Shown here: piece by piece, positions 43,040-52,710 of the stretch
How the letters are laid out: each line of letters begins with the position of its first letter
Position numbering within the stretch: the first letter of the stretch is position 1
Origin: CAVYTF01 sp963771435
Lineage (GTDB): Bacteria > Bacteroidota > Bacteroidia > Chitinophagales > Chitinophagaceae
Assembly (NCBI GenBank): GCA_963771435.1
Contig: CAVYTF010000013.1
Span: 1 to 64,000 of the forward strand
Length of the DNA stretch: 64,000 bases
Direction: 5' to 3'
Position numbers and translations under genes: made by a program
The notes under the pieces: generated by a model
The model's database searches: none
The model's input: the letters and a program-made list of their open reading frames with translations, nothing else
Told to the model about the DNA's origin: nothing

Positions 43040-44017
43040 ATGTCCATTCCCGTTTCCCAGCAATTAGCCATCGGCATTGACATTGGCGGCACCAACACTG
43101 TCTTCGGCATCGTTGACCATCGCGGAGATATCCTCTATCGCGGTGCCATCTCCTCCCGCAAAAATGCAACAGTAAAGTTGTTTATTGAAGAGTTGTTTGA
43201 AGCCGTAATGCCCGCCATCATTCAGGTTGGCGGCATTGAATATATCAAAGGCATCGGCATCGGCGCGCCAAACGGCAACTACTATAAAGGCACCATTGAG
43301 TACGCGCCCAATCTCGTTTGGAAGCAGGACATCATCCCCCTTGCTGAAATGATATCAACGCGTTTTGAATTGCCCGCCGCCCTCACAAACGACGCAAACG
43401 CAGCCGCAGTAGGCGAAATGATGTACGGCGCTGCCAAAGGCATGAAAGATTTCATCATGATCACCCTCGGCACCGGCGTTGGCAGCGGCATTGTGGTCAA
43501 CGGCCATGTGGTTTACGGCCACGATGGTTTCGCAGGAGAGCTTGGCCACAACATCATCATCCCAAACGGCAGGCTGCACTGGAGCACCGGCGCGCGCGGC
43601 TCCCTGGAAACCTATGCATCCGCCACCGGCGTGCGCCTCACCGCGCTCGAGCTCATAGATAAAAACAAAAAGACAGACAGCCTCCTTCGAAACTATACCA
43701 AAGAAGAAATTGACAGCCGCATCGTCTTCGACTGCGCCATACAGGGCGACGAAATAGCCAACGAGGTCTACAAATTCACCGGCAAAATTCTCGGCGAAGC
43801 CCTCGCCAATTTCATCATGTTTTCCTCCCCCGAAGCCATCATTTTGTTCGGCGGCCTCTGCAAAGCGGGCGCGTTTTTATTAAACCCCACAAAAGAGCAC
43901 ATGGAAAAAAACCTCCTCCCCATTTTCCGCAACAAAGTGAAAATTATTTTCAGCGAACTCAAAGAAGCCGATGCCGCCATCCTCGGCGCCAGCGCATTGG
44001 TTTGGGAATTGAAGTGA
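43040..44017 (+). CDS. ROK-family sugar kinase (probable glucokinase) without zinc-binding cysteines
   Basis: 325 aa. 'GIDIGGTNTVFGIVD' is the ATP phosphate-1 loop, 'LTNDANAAAVGEMMYG' carries the catalytic Asp, 'TLGTGVGSGIV' the phosphate-2 loop. ROK proteins normally have a CXCGXXGCXE zinc site after the GH motif; here the matching segment reads 'LHWSTGARGSLETYAS', so the cysteines are replaced by His, Ser and Ser. It probably phosphorylates glucose delivered by the upstream carrier, giving glucose-6-phosphate for the glycogen pathway. Codon choice is markedly more GC-rich than the carrier gene. Confidence 0.88.
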   Translation: MSIPVSQQLAIGIDIGGTNTVFGIVDHRGDILYRGAISSRKNATVKLFIEELFEAVMPAIIQVGGIEYIKGIGIGAPNGNYYKGTIEYAPNLVWKQDIIPLAEMISTRFELPAALTNDANAAAVGEMMYGAAKGMKDFIMITLGTGVGSGIVVNGHVVYGHDGFAGELGHNIIIPNGRLHWSTGARGSLETYASATGVRLTALELIDKNKKTDSLLRNYTKEEIDSRIVFDCAIQGDEIANEVYKFTGKILGEALANFIMFSSPEAIILFGGLCKAGAFLLNPTKEHMEKNLLPIFRNKVKIIFSELKEADAAILGASALVWELK

Positions 44018-44246
44018 AGGCGGAGAGCGAGATGAAATATTATTTCGGCTTTTTTTTGGTTACCAGCTTTTGTACACAAATTGAGCTTTAGTGGCGACGC
44101 TCCGTTCAACAGTTGTACATCCATTGAGCACTCAAATTCAACCATCCCTACAAAATAGAAATAGCCTCACCATCAAAATCCTTATATTGCGGTTGCGTGA
44201 AATAATCTCTCTTAAAACTATTTCAATACCTTGCAATCAATATTCC

Positions 44247-44789
44247 ATGAAAATCAGGTTTATCATATACCTTTTGTTTTTGTCCATACTTTCATTTGGT
44301 CAAGCAAGTCAAACTAAAATTCCCAAAAAAAGTATTTACAAAGGAATTAGCGGATTAGTTCTTTTAAAACCTGGTTCATCAAAAGAAATTATCGGCTCAT
44401 ATTTTAGAAGAAATAGAAACCCCACTTTGATAGGAAGTGGTTATAGACTCGATTCAGATATGACCTTTAAACAAAAAATTGAAGGTTGTTTTTTAAAGAA
44501 AACCATTGATAGTGGCTCATGGTATATTCGTGGAACTTCACTTTTAGTGCTTGATTCATCTAAAAAACCTATAAGTTTTGATTTGGCAAGTTTTAATGGC
44601 TTTTATTTTCTCATTGAACCAAAACGGAGGAAAAGTTTCATAATAGACATAGAAGAAACAAATAATCAGTTAGCTAATATAAAAGCCGGTCAAAATAATT
44701 CTTGGTCTAATTTGAATAGTATTACCATGGAAACTCTTTTGTGCAATTTTTATGCAAGAGCATTAAAAGATGATACACCTCCGCTGTAA
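44247..44789 (+). CDS. Hypothetical secreted protein
   Basis: 180 aa from the ATG at 44247, chosen because it starts a signal peptide ('FIIYLLFLSILSFGQA'). The mature part has no recognised domain; it is beta-rich and ends with 'MKTLL'-like helix and 'KDDTPPL'. It is AT-rich compared with the preceding kinase, which suggests separate history. It is followed directly by a 21-bp tandem array. Confidence 0.55.
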   Translation: MKIRFIIYLLFLSILSFGQASQTKIPKKSIYKGISGLVLLKPGSSKEIIGSYFRRNRNPTLIGSGYRLDSDMTFKQKIEGCFLKKTIDSGSWYIRGTSLLVLDSSKKPISFDLASFNGFYFLIEPKRRKSFIIDIEETNNQLANIKAGQNNSWSNLNSITMETLLCNFYARALKDDTPPL

Positions 44790-45020
44790 TTTCTCTCTCC
44801 CACGCAAACTCCTTCCCCTCCCACGCAATCCCATTTGGTTCCCGTGCAAACCAATTTCCCTCCGGCGGAAACTCATTTGGCAGTCATGCAAACTCATTTA
44901 CCTGTCGCGCGAACCCATTTGGTTCCGGCGGAAACTCATTTCCTTCCGGCGCGAACTCATTTGGTTGCGGCGCAAACTCATTTCCCTCCGGCGGAAACCA
45001 ATTTGGTTCCGGCGGAAAGC
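44789..45020. repeat. Degenerate 21-bp tandem array (about 11 units)
   Basis: Units share CATTTGGTTCCGGCGGAAAC with alternating GG/CC centres; most are exactly 21 bp, a few 20 or 22. It fills the gap between convergent genes. The plus-strand frames over it encode 7-residue repeats and are not called as genes. Confidence 0.88.
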
Positions 45021-45045
45021 TTAAAAATCAATGTTTTATGATTAT

Positions 45046-45828
45046 TTACTTGGCAGCAGGTGCAGTATCGTCTTTGGCAGCTTTAACAATCGGCGGCAGC
45101 GGCCCCACTTTCACCTTTTTCGCCTTCACATTCAATCTATTCTTCGTCGCAGTAAACGAAAAACTATCTCTTATAGGAACATTTCCATCAAACATGTTCC
45201 GGCAAATTTTGCAAACAGCAATAATTTGTGTGTAAACAGCATTAAACTCCGTCACCGCTGCCGCACTTACCAGTGGCCGTTGCGTTTTCGCAAATTCCTG
45301 GCTCACATCAGCATCCTTCAGGCTGTCGCTAAGTCCCGTAATAGTCGTAATAAGTGCCGCGCTCGTCCCCATTCCGGTTATCTCCGTCATCAAATCAGGT
45401 GTCATGTTTTGTGAAAACATATACAGCAGCTCTATCACAGCCTCCTGGTCGCCATTCGTAGCGCCCTTCCATTGCGCCGTATAGCCCAGCAGTGCCAGTA
45501 TTTGCGAAAGCCGCGGTTTATTGCCCGCATAATCCGATTCAATATTTATTTTAAAGGTAGATAAAGACGCTACCGCCGGCACCATAATAGAAAGCACAGT
45601 GGCTGTTTTAGCCCGCAGGTCAGCAGCATTATTTACACCTAAATAAGTCAGAAAATCTGTGTTCACACGTTTAAGCAGGTTCGGGAAAAAAGGGTCTGCC
45701 CAGGTAGGGCGGTTTGCAGTAATAGTGGCAAGGTTAGCTTGTGCTACCGTGATGATGGTGCTGCTAACAGTAAGCACTTCCACATCTTTACAGCGATAAA
45801 GTCGTTCAACAGTTGGTTGTGTGGGCAT
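45046..45828 (-). CDS. Hypothetical Bacteroidota protein
   Basis: 260 aa, no signal peptide, mostly helical, with no recognised domain. Landmarks are 'TWADPFFPNLLKRV', a central 'LYMFSQNMTPDLMTEITGMG' and a Lys-rich tail with 'TAPAAK'. A 'KICRNMF' with one of a few cysteines lies near the C-terminus. It appears complete. Neighbour genes give no functional clue. Confidence 0.6.
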   Translation of the reverse strand: MPTQPTVERLYRCKDVEVLTVSSTIITVAQANLATITANRPTWADPFFPNLLKRVNTDFLTYLGVNNAADLRAKTATVLSIMVPAVASLSTFKINIESDYAGNKPRLSQILALLGYTAQWKGATNGDQEAVIELLYMFSQNMTPDLMTEITGMGTSAALITTITGLSDSLKDADVSQEFAKTQRPLVSAAAVTEFNAVYTQIIAVCKICRNMFDGNVPIRDSFSFTATKNRLNVKAKKVKVGPLPPIVKAAKDDTAPAAK

Positions 45829-45904
45829 GGCTAAGTGTTTTTTAGTTTAATGAATATTTTAGTGAAAATGAAGGTAGGAAAAAGGGATTGAATGAGAAAA
45901 TTAT

Positions 45905-46171
45905 TTAAGGATAATATTTATAAATGTCTTTCCTGTGGAGAAAACGTTCAAATATCACTTCATTATTTTTAATTATGATGCCTGCACGATAGTCGCCAAT
46001 CCTTATCCTGTAATGATATTTGAAGCCGCTAAGCTTTTTTAAGTTTAAAATGTTATTTAAGGAATCAGCAGCAATGACTTCCTCAATAGAATCAGCTATT
46101 TTCTCCTTTAATTTTTTATTGGTGATCTTATCAGTGTCTTTTTCAAAGCTCTTATCGATCTTCACTTTCAT
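45905..46171 (-). CDS. RelE/ParE-type toxin
   Basis: 88 aa. 'KLSGFKYHYRIRIGDYRAGIII' and the C-terminal 'FLHRKDIYKYYP' are the characteristic RelE/ParE toxin segments, with the catalytic-type Arg/His/Tyr pattern. It overlaps the upstream antitoxin gene by 4 bp. Whether it cuts mRNA (RelE) or poisons gyrase (ParE) is not clear from sequence. Confidence 0.82.
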   Translation of the reverse strand: MKVKIDKSFEKDTDKITNKKLKEKIADSIEEVIAADSLNNILNLKKLSGFKYHYRIRIGDYRAGIIIKNNEVIFERFLHRKDIYKYYP

Positions 46172-46368
46172 TTCGCCCTAAGTTTTTTGATATACTCAGG
46201 AGTATCTGCATATTCTCCGGTGCGGCCTTTTTTCATTGCGTTAGCGAGGCCAATATCTTCAAGGTCTTCATTAGTGATAAACTTTGTTTGCAGGCCTACT
46301 TTTTTAGCGAGGTCTGCAAATATTTTCATGTCTTTTTTTGATTTACCCTGTAACAAAAGCGTTTCCAT
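46168..46368 (-). CDS. Antitoxin of the RelE/ParE-type pair
   Basis: 66 aa, starting METLLLQG. It has a short beta segment and an acidic helix ('NEDLEDIGLANAMKKG') typical of antitoxins that wrap the toxin; no clear DNA-binding motif. It overlaps the toxin by 4 bp, in the usual antitoxin-first order, and would also repress the operon. Confidence 0.78.
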   Translation of the reverse strand: METLLLQGKSKKDMKIFADLAKKVGLQTKFITNEDLEDIGLANAMKKGRTGEYADTPEYIKKLRAK

Positions 46369-46420
46369 ACTTCATGATTTAATGATTGCAATTTACAAGT
46401 AAATATTATTAATCTGCCCG

Positions 46421-47182
46421 CTAATACATCACCTGCTCTATATATCTTCTTGCCCATTTGCCCCAGTCTTTCATATCGTCCTGCAGCGTGAGTAGTAAAG
46501 CGGGCGGTGTTGTTTTCTTGCCTTTTGTGGGCGGGGCAAGGTCTGCGGCAGTTATTTTATCGCTGTACACTTTTGTGGCGAACCAGGTGATGTGTTCGTG
46601 CGGCAGGGCAACGCCGAGTATCATGCCGGGCAGCCCGCTAAAAGATTCAGGGCCGCCGCTGACCGTGATGGCATCCGTATAAAATGCTACCATGTAAATA
46701 GAATCCATGATGAGGGCGTTGGCGCGGCGGCAATCAAAGCCTGCAATGGTGCGGGTTTCGTCGGTTATTTTCCATTTTATTTTTCGGGTGCTGTCGTGTA
46801 CTAAAAATGTTTCTTCAAATATATTTTTTTCGGCAGTGGATAACGAGTCCTGCAGGTCAGAGTAAACAATATTGTCTTCAGCAGGTTCCTGCCAGAGTTT
46901 GTTGTTGTCCGTGTTCTCACGGCCGGGCCTGTAAAGGGTTTTGCCGCCCGTGAACAACAGGTCGAAATAACTTGACTTGAACTGCGGGCGAGATTTCTTC
47001 ATCAGGTCTTTCCAGTCCTGGTCATCCTCTTCATCTATCTGCGCCCAAAGATTTATTTTTCTTTCAAACTCTATCCTGCCCTGCGAGAGGAAGGCGGCGT
47101 TTTGTGCATGAACGCTTTTGCTGATGAAAAGAAAGAGGAAGAGAATGAGGAAATGTGAGCATGTGAGAATGTGTGGTTTCAT
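46421..47182 (-). CDS. GLPGLI family protein
   Basis: 253 aa secreted protein (signal 'FLILFLFLFISKSVHA'). The diagnostic GLPG motif is seen in 'ESFSGLPGMILGVALP', preceded by 'WKITDETRTIAGFDCRRANA', both typical of GLPGLI proteins. Function is not known; these proteins almost always travel with an outer-membrane beta-barrel. The barrel gene is 2 bp upstream. Confidence 0.9.
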   Translation of the reverse strand: MKPHILTCSHFLILFLFLFISKSVHAQNAAFLSQGRIEFERKINLWAQIDEEDDQDWKDLMKKSRPQFKSSYFDLLFTGGKTLYRPGRENTDNNKLWQEPAEDNIVYSDLQDSLSTAEKNIFEETFLVHDSTRKIKWKITDETRTIAGFDCRRANALIMDSIYMVAFYTDAITVSGGPESFSGLPGMILGVALPHEHITWFATKVYSDKITAADLAPPTKGKKTTPPALLLTLQDDMKDWGKWARRYIEQVMY

Positions 47183-47184
47183 GT

Positions 47185-49968
47185 TTAATTATTTTGTGGG
47201 GCTTTGGTTCCTGCTTTATTAAAATTCCATGTAACGCCGAGGAGAAAATACCTCCTGATGGTGCTGTATGTGTTTTGAGTAATGAAATTGCTGTTCACTG
47301 ACCTGTTGAAACCAATGTTGTTATCCAGTATGTCATTGGCAATTATTTTCACGAGCAGCGCATCATTCTTCATGAACTTTTTGCCTATCCATGCATTCCA
47401 CAGGATCACGTTGGTATTGGTGTTGAAAGCAATTGTTTTTTGGCGCAGACTAAAATCGCAGTCCGAATGAATTTGAAACCTTTTTGGTAAATAGATATCG
47501 CCGTTTGGGTCAATATCAAAGGTCCAGTATTGTGTTTGAATGCTTTCCTGGATGGAGGATGTGCTACTTGTGTAAGTGGCTGATGCATTCAAATCAGCGC
47601 TATATTTTTTCTCTTTTTCTTTATGAAGATCTAAGCCAAAAGTATAGTTGCCACTGTTGGTTACGTTCAATAAATTATTAACGATATTGACATAGCGTGA
47701 GGTGTTGATATTGGTGTTCAGATCGATCCTGAGGTCCGGCTTCTTCAGTTTTAATCCGTAATCTAAATAGGCAGTAAGGGAGCGTGTGCCATTCACATTG
47801 ATGGCCTGGTTAATGGTTCTGCCGATGGAGTCAACATAACTTTTATTGCTGATATAGTTTGGCGTGAAATTGTAAGTGACGCCTGTGAAAGTATATGTGT
47901 TTGTGAGTACTTTATAATCCTGGTAGCCGAAATTGATCCTGTTTGCAAAAGCAGGCTTGAGCGCGGCATTGCCAATGGTGATGTTTAAAGGATTGGTGTT
48001 ATTAAGCACAGGCTGTATCTGCTGAAGGGTTGGCTGCTCGGTGTTGCCATTATACCCAAGATAAACAGAGCGTACCTGGCTGAACTGGTATTTAAAAGAG
48101 GCCTGCGGATACCAGTTCACAAAGTTCCTGTTGAAGGAAGAATCGGTCCATACATTTTTTTGATTCAAGGTTGTATAGCCCACGTTGGTACCAAAATTCA
48201 CTTTCACTTTCTTCTTAAATAAACTGTATGCTATGCCGCCTTTGTTGGTTAAAATATTATAGAGGTAATCGCTGCTGTAAGTGCTGTCCAGCAAGGAATA
48301 TTTACCATCAAGGCCTTTGTTATATGAATTAATACTGGCTATGCTGTTGTTCACTACAACGCCGTAATTAAAAACAAGCGATGACACTTTTGTGAGCGGC
48401 TCAGTATAGGTAAGCTTTCCATCAAATAAAGCGCTGGTGGTTTTATTACTCTTGAACTGGTCAGTAACAGAGTCCTGCGTTAGCTGGCCTTTAATATAAA
48501 AGCTGTTAGCAGAATACAAATACCCGGTTGATGCATTATCAATATAATTCTCCTTTAGGTTAAAAGATATCGTTCTTCCTTTCTTCTTCAGCTTTTTGCG
48601 CCATAGAATATTGCTGTTCACTGTATAGTTATCGCCGGTTGTAGAACTACGTGTAAAGCCTTTGTTTATAAGAGAGCTGTCGCTTTCAAGCTCCTGTGTG
48701 GAATCTATGCTGTTTGTTATTTTATGGTCATCGCCGCCGTCGGCGGTGATTTTTATGGAGGATGTAGAATCGATCTGGTATTCGTAACTGCCGTTAACCC
48801 TGTTGCGAAGTATTTTATTGGTGAAGTTTTGTTTGTCTGTGTTGTAATATACTGTGTCGGGCAAAATAGTTTCTGTGTTGGTAGCGCTGCTGCCCGTTAC
48901 ATTCAACTGGAGTATTTTATAATTGGCATTGGCGTTTTGTTTATCATCATCCCATTTATTATTATAATGCACACCACCTGTCTGCACAGTCGGGTAGCCT
49001 TGGCCATTGTATTGGCCGTTCCAGGAGGTTAATTCGTCATTGCCTGCGCCAGTGTAAGTGTAACCGTTTGCGTCATCGTAATCAACATTGCTCGCAAAGC
49101 TTTGCCCATAGCTATTTTGATCCTGCCAATTCAAGCCCGATGTCCCAGTGTTTGAAATAATTCCATATACGGCAAGCTTCTCTTTGTTTTTAAAATCATT
49201 AAACATTAATTCATCATCTGAATACCCATCTGTGCCTGCACTTGCATTCGCTTTGCCAAAATAGCCATTCTTTTTATCGTCCTTTAGTTTTAAATTAATG
49301 GTCTTTTGCTTTTGCCCATCATCAATACCTGTGAATGTTGCCTGGTCGCTTTTTTTATCATACACCTGCACTTTATCAACCATATCTGCACGAAGGTTTT
49401 TTGTAACAAGCGTTGGGTCATCGCCAAAAAATTCTTCTCCATCCACCAGCACTTTCTGCACCTTTTCGCCCTGTGCAGTTATCTGTCCATTTTTATCAAC
49501 CTCTATGCCTGGCAATTGTTTCAGCAGGTCTTCCACAGTTGCATTGGGCTGCACTTTAAAACTATCCGCTGCAAATTCAGTGGTATCGCCTTTCATTTTT
49601 ATAGCGCTGATCTGCTGCTTGATAATGATCTCTTTTAAAAGATTTGCTTTTGGTATAATAGTAATAGTCCCCAGATCAACGTCTGAATCTCCAACGCTTA
49701 GCCGGTCTACATAATCTGCATATTGCGGGTAAGTAAGCAGCAAAATATAACTGCCCCGTTGAATATTTCCAAACTGGAAATTGCCTTTAGCATCACTGCG
49801 GGTAAATTTATAAAGAATAGAATCTTTTGATTGAAGCAAAGAAATAACTGCGTTGGAAAGGTTCTGTTTATTGATAGTATCATTAACCATACCATTAAGC
49901 TTTGCACGTTGTGCAAATAACATAATACTAAAAAAACAAGGAATAATGATCAGCAGTAATTTTTTCAT
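47185..49968 (-). CDS. Outer-membrane beta-barrel/TonB-dependent receptor-like protein paired with GLPGLI
   Basis: 927 aa from the ATG at 49968, which starts a signal peptide ('LLLIIIPCFFSIMLFAQ'). Residues ~20-100 form a carboxypeptidase-like regulatory domain ('LNGMVNDTINKQNLSNAVISL'), then a plug-like segment with 'VEDLLKQLPGIEVDKNG' and 'GEEFFGDDP', then a C-terminal beta-barrel with 'FLLGVTWNF'. It probably imports or exports a ligand across the outer membrane with the GLPGLI partner; the ligand is unknown. Confidence 0.87.
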   Translation of the reverse strand: MKKLLLIIIPCFFSIMLFAQRAKLNGMVNDTINKQNLSNAVISLLQSKDSILYKFTRSDAKGNFQFGNIQRGSYILLLTYPQYADYVDRLSVGDSDVDLGTITIIPKANLLKEIIIKQQISAIKMKGDTTEFAADSFKVQPNATVEDLLKQLPGIEVDKNGQITAQGEKVQKVLVDGEEFFGDDPTLVTKNLRADMVDKVQVYDKKSDQATFTGIDDGQKQKTINLKLKDDKKNGYFGKANASAGTDGYSDDELMFNDFKNKEKLAVYGIISNTGTSGLNWQDQNSYGQSFASNVDYDDANGYTYTGAGNDELTSWNGQYNGQGYPTVQTGGVHYNNKWDDDKQNANANYKILQLNVTGSSATNTETILPDTVYYNTDKQNFTNKILRNRVNGSYEYQIDSTSSIKITADGGDDHKITNSIDSTQELESDSSLINKGFTRSSTTGDNYTVNSNILWRKKLKKKGRTISFNLKENYIDNASTGYLYSANSFYIKGQLTQDSVTDQFKSNKTTSALFDGKLTYTEPLTKVSSLVFNYGVVVNNSIASINSYNKGLDGKYSLLDSTYSSDYLYNILTNKGGIAYSLFKKKVKVNFGTNVGYTTLNQKNVWTDSSFNRNFVNWYPQASFKYQFSQVRSVYLGYNGNTEQPTLQQIQPVLNNTNPLNITIGNAALKPAFANRINFGYQDYKVLTNTYTFTGVTYNFTPNYISNKSYVDSIGRTINQAINVNGTRSLTAYLDYGLKLKKPDLRIDLNTNINTSRYVNIVNNLLNVTNSGNYTFGLDLHKEKEKKYSADLNASATYTSSTSSIQESIQTQYWTFDIDPNGDIYLPKRFQIHSDCDFSLRQKTIAFNTNTNVILWNAWIGKKFMKNDALLVKIIANDILDNNIGFNRSVNSNFITQNTYSTIRRYFLLGVTWNFNKAGTKAPQNN

Positions 49969-50120
49969 GTTTGCAGTTAAGGTATTAGTAAGTTTTTTCT
50001 GATACGTGAAATTGCAAAAATTATTATTCAAAGCAATTTTACTATCCCTAATTTTACGTTAATGGTATTACGCTTTAAATAACTTTTATACTCGACTAAG
50101 AACAATCAATTACTTGCCCC

Positions 50121-52064
50121 ATGGAAAAAAAATACGAAGACATCCATTTTGTAGATAGCACAAGACCAGTCTGGAATTATTCTCTGTTCATTGATGAAGA
50201 CATCAGCAATTTTCAAAACGGCACTCACTATAGTTTGTACAAGATATTTGGCAATAAACAAATTAAGGTATTAAACACATGGGGAACCTATTTCGCTGTT
50301 TGGGCTCCCAATGCAACCGCTGTTTTTGTTAAAGGAAACTTCAACGATTGGAAAAACGACTCACACCAACTCTTTGTAAAGCTTGACCAGTCCGGCATTT
50401 GGGAAGGTTTCATCCCTAATGTTCATTCTGGCGAAATATATAAATATCACATTCATGGCTTTAAGGGTTTACATCTCGACAAGGGCGACCCCTTCGCTAA
50501 TTATTGGGAACTAAAGCCGTTAACTGCATCCATCACCTGGGGCTTGGAGTATGAATGGAAAGATGAACAATGGATGAAAACGAGAAAGAAACACAATTCT
50601 CTTGATTCTCCTTATTCAGTGTATGAACTTCACCTCGCAAGTTGGATGCGCCCCGATAAACACAATGAACACGCATACAATTCTTATGCACAGATAACAG
50701 AACGCCTTGTTCCGTACATAAAAGAAATGGGCTTTACACACATTGAGCTCATGCCGGTAATGGAGCATCCTTTTGATGGAAGTTGGGGTTACCAGGGTAC
50801 AGGTTTCTTTGCACCCACTTCGCGCTTTGGCAACCCGCAAGAATTCATGAAAATGGTAGAAGCCTTGCACAATGCAGGCATCGGCGTTTTGCTTGATTGG
50901 GTGCCTTCGCACTTTCCTTATGATTCACATGGCCTTTTCATGTTTGACGGCACACATACCTACGAATATGCCGACATGCGCAAAGGCTATCACCCCGACT
51001 GGAACAGCTATATTTTTAATTATGCCCGTGGCGAAGTAAAAAGTTTTCTCATCAGCAGTGCACGCTTTTGGTGCGATAAATTTCATATAGACGGTCTGCG
51101 TGTAGATGCCGTCAGCTCCATGCTCCGCCTGGATTACAGCCGTAATGAAGGTCAGTGGGAACCAAACATTCACGGCGGTAACGGCAACCTCGAAGCCATC
51201 TCTTTTATAAAAGACTTAAACGAAACTTTATACCGCGATTTTCCTGACATACAAACCATCGCTGAAGAAGCAACAGATTGGCCTAAGATAAGCAGGCCAT
51301 TATACGATGGAGGGCTCGGTTTCGGCATGAAATGGATGATGGGTTGGATGCACGATACGCTTGACTATTTTAAAATAGACCCCATCTTTCGCCAGTTTCA
51401 GCAAGATAAGTTTTCATTCAGCATGATGTATTTCTACGATGAAAACTTTATGCTCCCACTCAGCCACGACGAAGTAGTACATGGCAAAAGTCCCATGCTA
51501 TATAAAATGCCCGGCGATGATTGGCAGAAGTTTGCAAACCTGCGCCTTATGTATACCTACATGTTCACGCATCCCGGCGCAAAGCTGTTATTTATGGGTG
51601 ATGAATTTGGCGCTACCAGCGAATGGAATTATAAAGAAGAGCTGCAATGGGGCTTATTAAAATTTGAAAGCCACAGTGGCATGAAATATTGTGTTCAGAA
51701 GCTAAATGAACTGTACCGTAGCGAACCCGCCTTGTACGAGAAACAATTTCACCAGGATGGCTTTGAATGGGGCGACCTCAACCACCGCAGTGAATCCGTC
51801 ATCTCTTACAAACGTAAGGGCAACAAACCCGAAGATGATGTAGTAGTAATACTAAACATGACCCCCGTCGTGCGCCTTGATTGGGAGATACATGTCTATG
51901 GCAAAGCAAAATGGACAGAAGTCTTCAACAGCGACCATAAAGATTTCTGGGGCACGGGTGATGTATTCAATCCCGACATAAAAGCAGAAAAAGTAGATGA
52001 TGTTTCCAACTGGTACAAACTAAAAGTGCACTTACCTGCCCTCAGCGGCGTCGTGATAAGGTGA
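50121..52064 (+). CDS. glgB: 1,4-alpha-glucan branching enzyme
   Basis: 647 aa. It adds alpha-1,6 branches to glycogen. An N-terminal CBM48 ('YFAVWAPNATAVFVKGNFNDW') precedes the GH13 barrel, with 'GIGVLLDWVPSHFP', the nucleophile region 'DGLRVDAVSSM', the acid/base 'IAEEAT' and 'LSHDEVVHGK'. It begins in the plus direction, away from glgA and glgC, so glycogen genes are regulated as several units. Confidence 0.95.
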   Translation: MEKKYEDIHFVDSTRPVWNYSLFIDEDISNFQNGTHYSLYKIFGNKQIKVLNTWGTYFAVWAPNATAVFVKGNFNDWKNDSHQLFVKLDQSGIWEGFIPNVHSGEIYKYHIHGFKGLHLDKGDPFANYWELKPLTASITWGLEYEWKDEQWMKTRKKHNSLDSPYSVYELHLASWMRPDKHNEHAYNSYAQITERLVPYIKEMGFTHIELMPVMEHPFDGSWGYQGTGFFAPTSRFGNPQEFMKMVEALHNAGIGVLLDWVPSHFPYDSHGLFMFDGTHTYEYADMRKGYHPDWNSYIFNYARGEVKSFLISSARFWCDKFHIDGLRVDAVSSMLRLDYSRNEGQWEPNIHGGNGNLEAISFIKDLNETLYRDFPDIQTIAEEATDWPKISRPLYDGGLGFGMKWMMGWMHDTLDYFKIDPIFRQFQQDKFSFSMMYFYDENFMLPLSHDEVVHGKSPMLYKMPGDDWQKFANLRLMYTYMFTHPGAKLLFMGDEFGATSEWNYKEELQWGLLKFESHSGMKYCVQKLNELYRSEPALYEKQFHQDGFEWGDLNHRSESVISYKRKGNKPEDDVVVILNMTPVVRLDWEIHVYGKAKWTEVFNSDHKDFWGTGDVFNPDIKAEKVDDVSNWYKLKVHLPALSGVVIR

Positions 52065-52105
52065 TTTTTTCTCTTTCTGTTCTGGAGAAGGGTTGCGATG
52101 AGGCC

Positions 52106-52672
52106 TCAAACCCCCAGCCTGTTATTTATCTCATCGTTTATTTTCTGAAACAGGTGTTCCGGCTTGTACACACGCCAGTTCGGTATCTCCATCAGTTCAA
52201 TAAAATAATTCAGTTTCTTTTTCCTGAAGTCATATTGAGTTGCCTCGGGCATGTTCAGCGCCACCATCCAGCCCCCCTCATCCGTTATTTCCTCAAACCA
52301 TTCGCGGTAATAATCCTTGTCCCCGCTGTGAAAGTTCAGCACATTCTCCGCGATCAGGATATACTTCGTAATACCCTCCTCCTCCAGCTTATCCACTACA
52401 TCCCGCTTCAGTATCATGATGTCGTTCTCGATCGCATCATTCCATTCTCCAATCAGTTCGATCACCACAAAATGCTGCTCATAATCCGCAAACAATATCT
52501 TCATATACAGCGTCTTGCTGCCAAACTCATCCCACTGCGGATGTATATAATAGTTGTAAACCGTCTGCGAATATTCAAACTCGCTGTACACTCGCCCAAA
52601 AAATGGCGACCGCTCATCCTCCTCCGCCGTGTACAGGTGCCTCCAGTTATAAAAAGGTTCTATTTCGTGCAT
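52106..52672 (-). CDS. Conserved hypothetical protein
   Basis: 188 aa, acidic and rich in Trp, Tyr and Phe, no signal peptide. No domain recognised. 'FYNWRHLYTAEEDERSPFFGRVYSEFEYSQTVYNYYIHPQWDEFGSKTLYMKILFADYE' (in parts) suggests an alpha/beta fold. It is convergent with glgB, with only 40 bp between stops. Function not assigned. Confidence 0.65.
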   Translation of the reverse strand: MHEIEPFYNWRHLYTAEEDERSPFFGRVYSEFEYSQTVYNYYIHPQWDEFGSKTLYMKILFADYEQHFVVIELIGEWNDAIENDIMILKRDVVDKLEEEGITKYILIAENVLNFHSGDKDYYREWFEEITDEGGWMVALNMPEATQYDFRKKKLNYFIELMEIPNWRVYKPEHLFQKINDEINNRLGV

Positions 52673-52710
52673 ATATCAAAAATAAATGCACAAAATTAAT
52701 CATATCTGTC

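Noticed and set aside
52061..52699. 212-aa plus-strand frame after glgB
   Set aside because: It is antisense to the 188-aa protein, which has better composition and context; the plus frame starts inside the glgB stop region.
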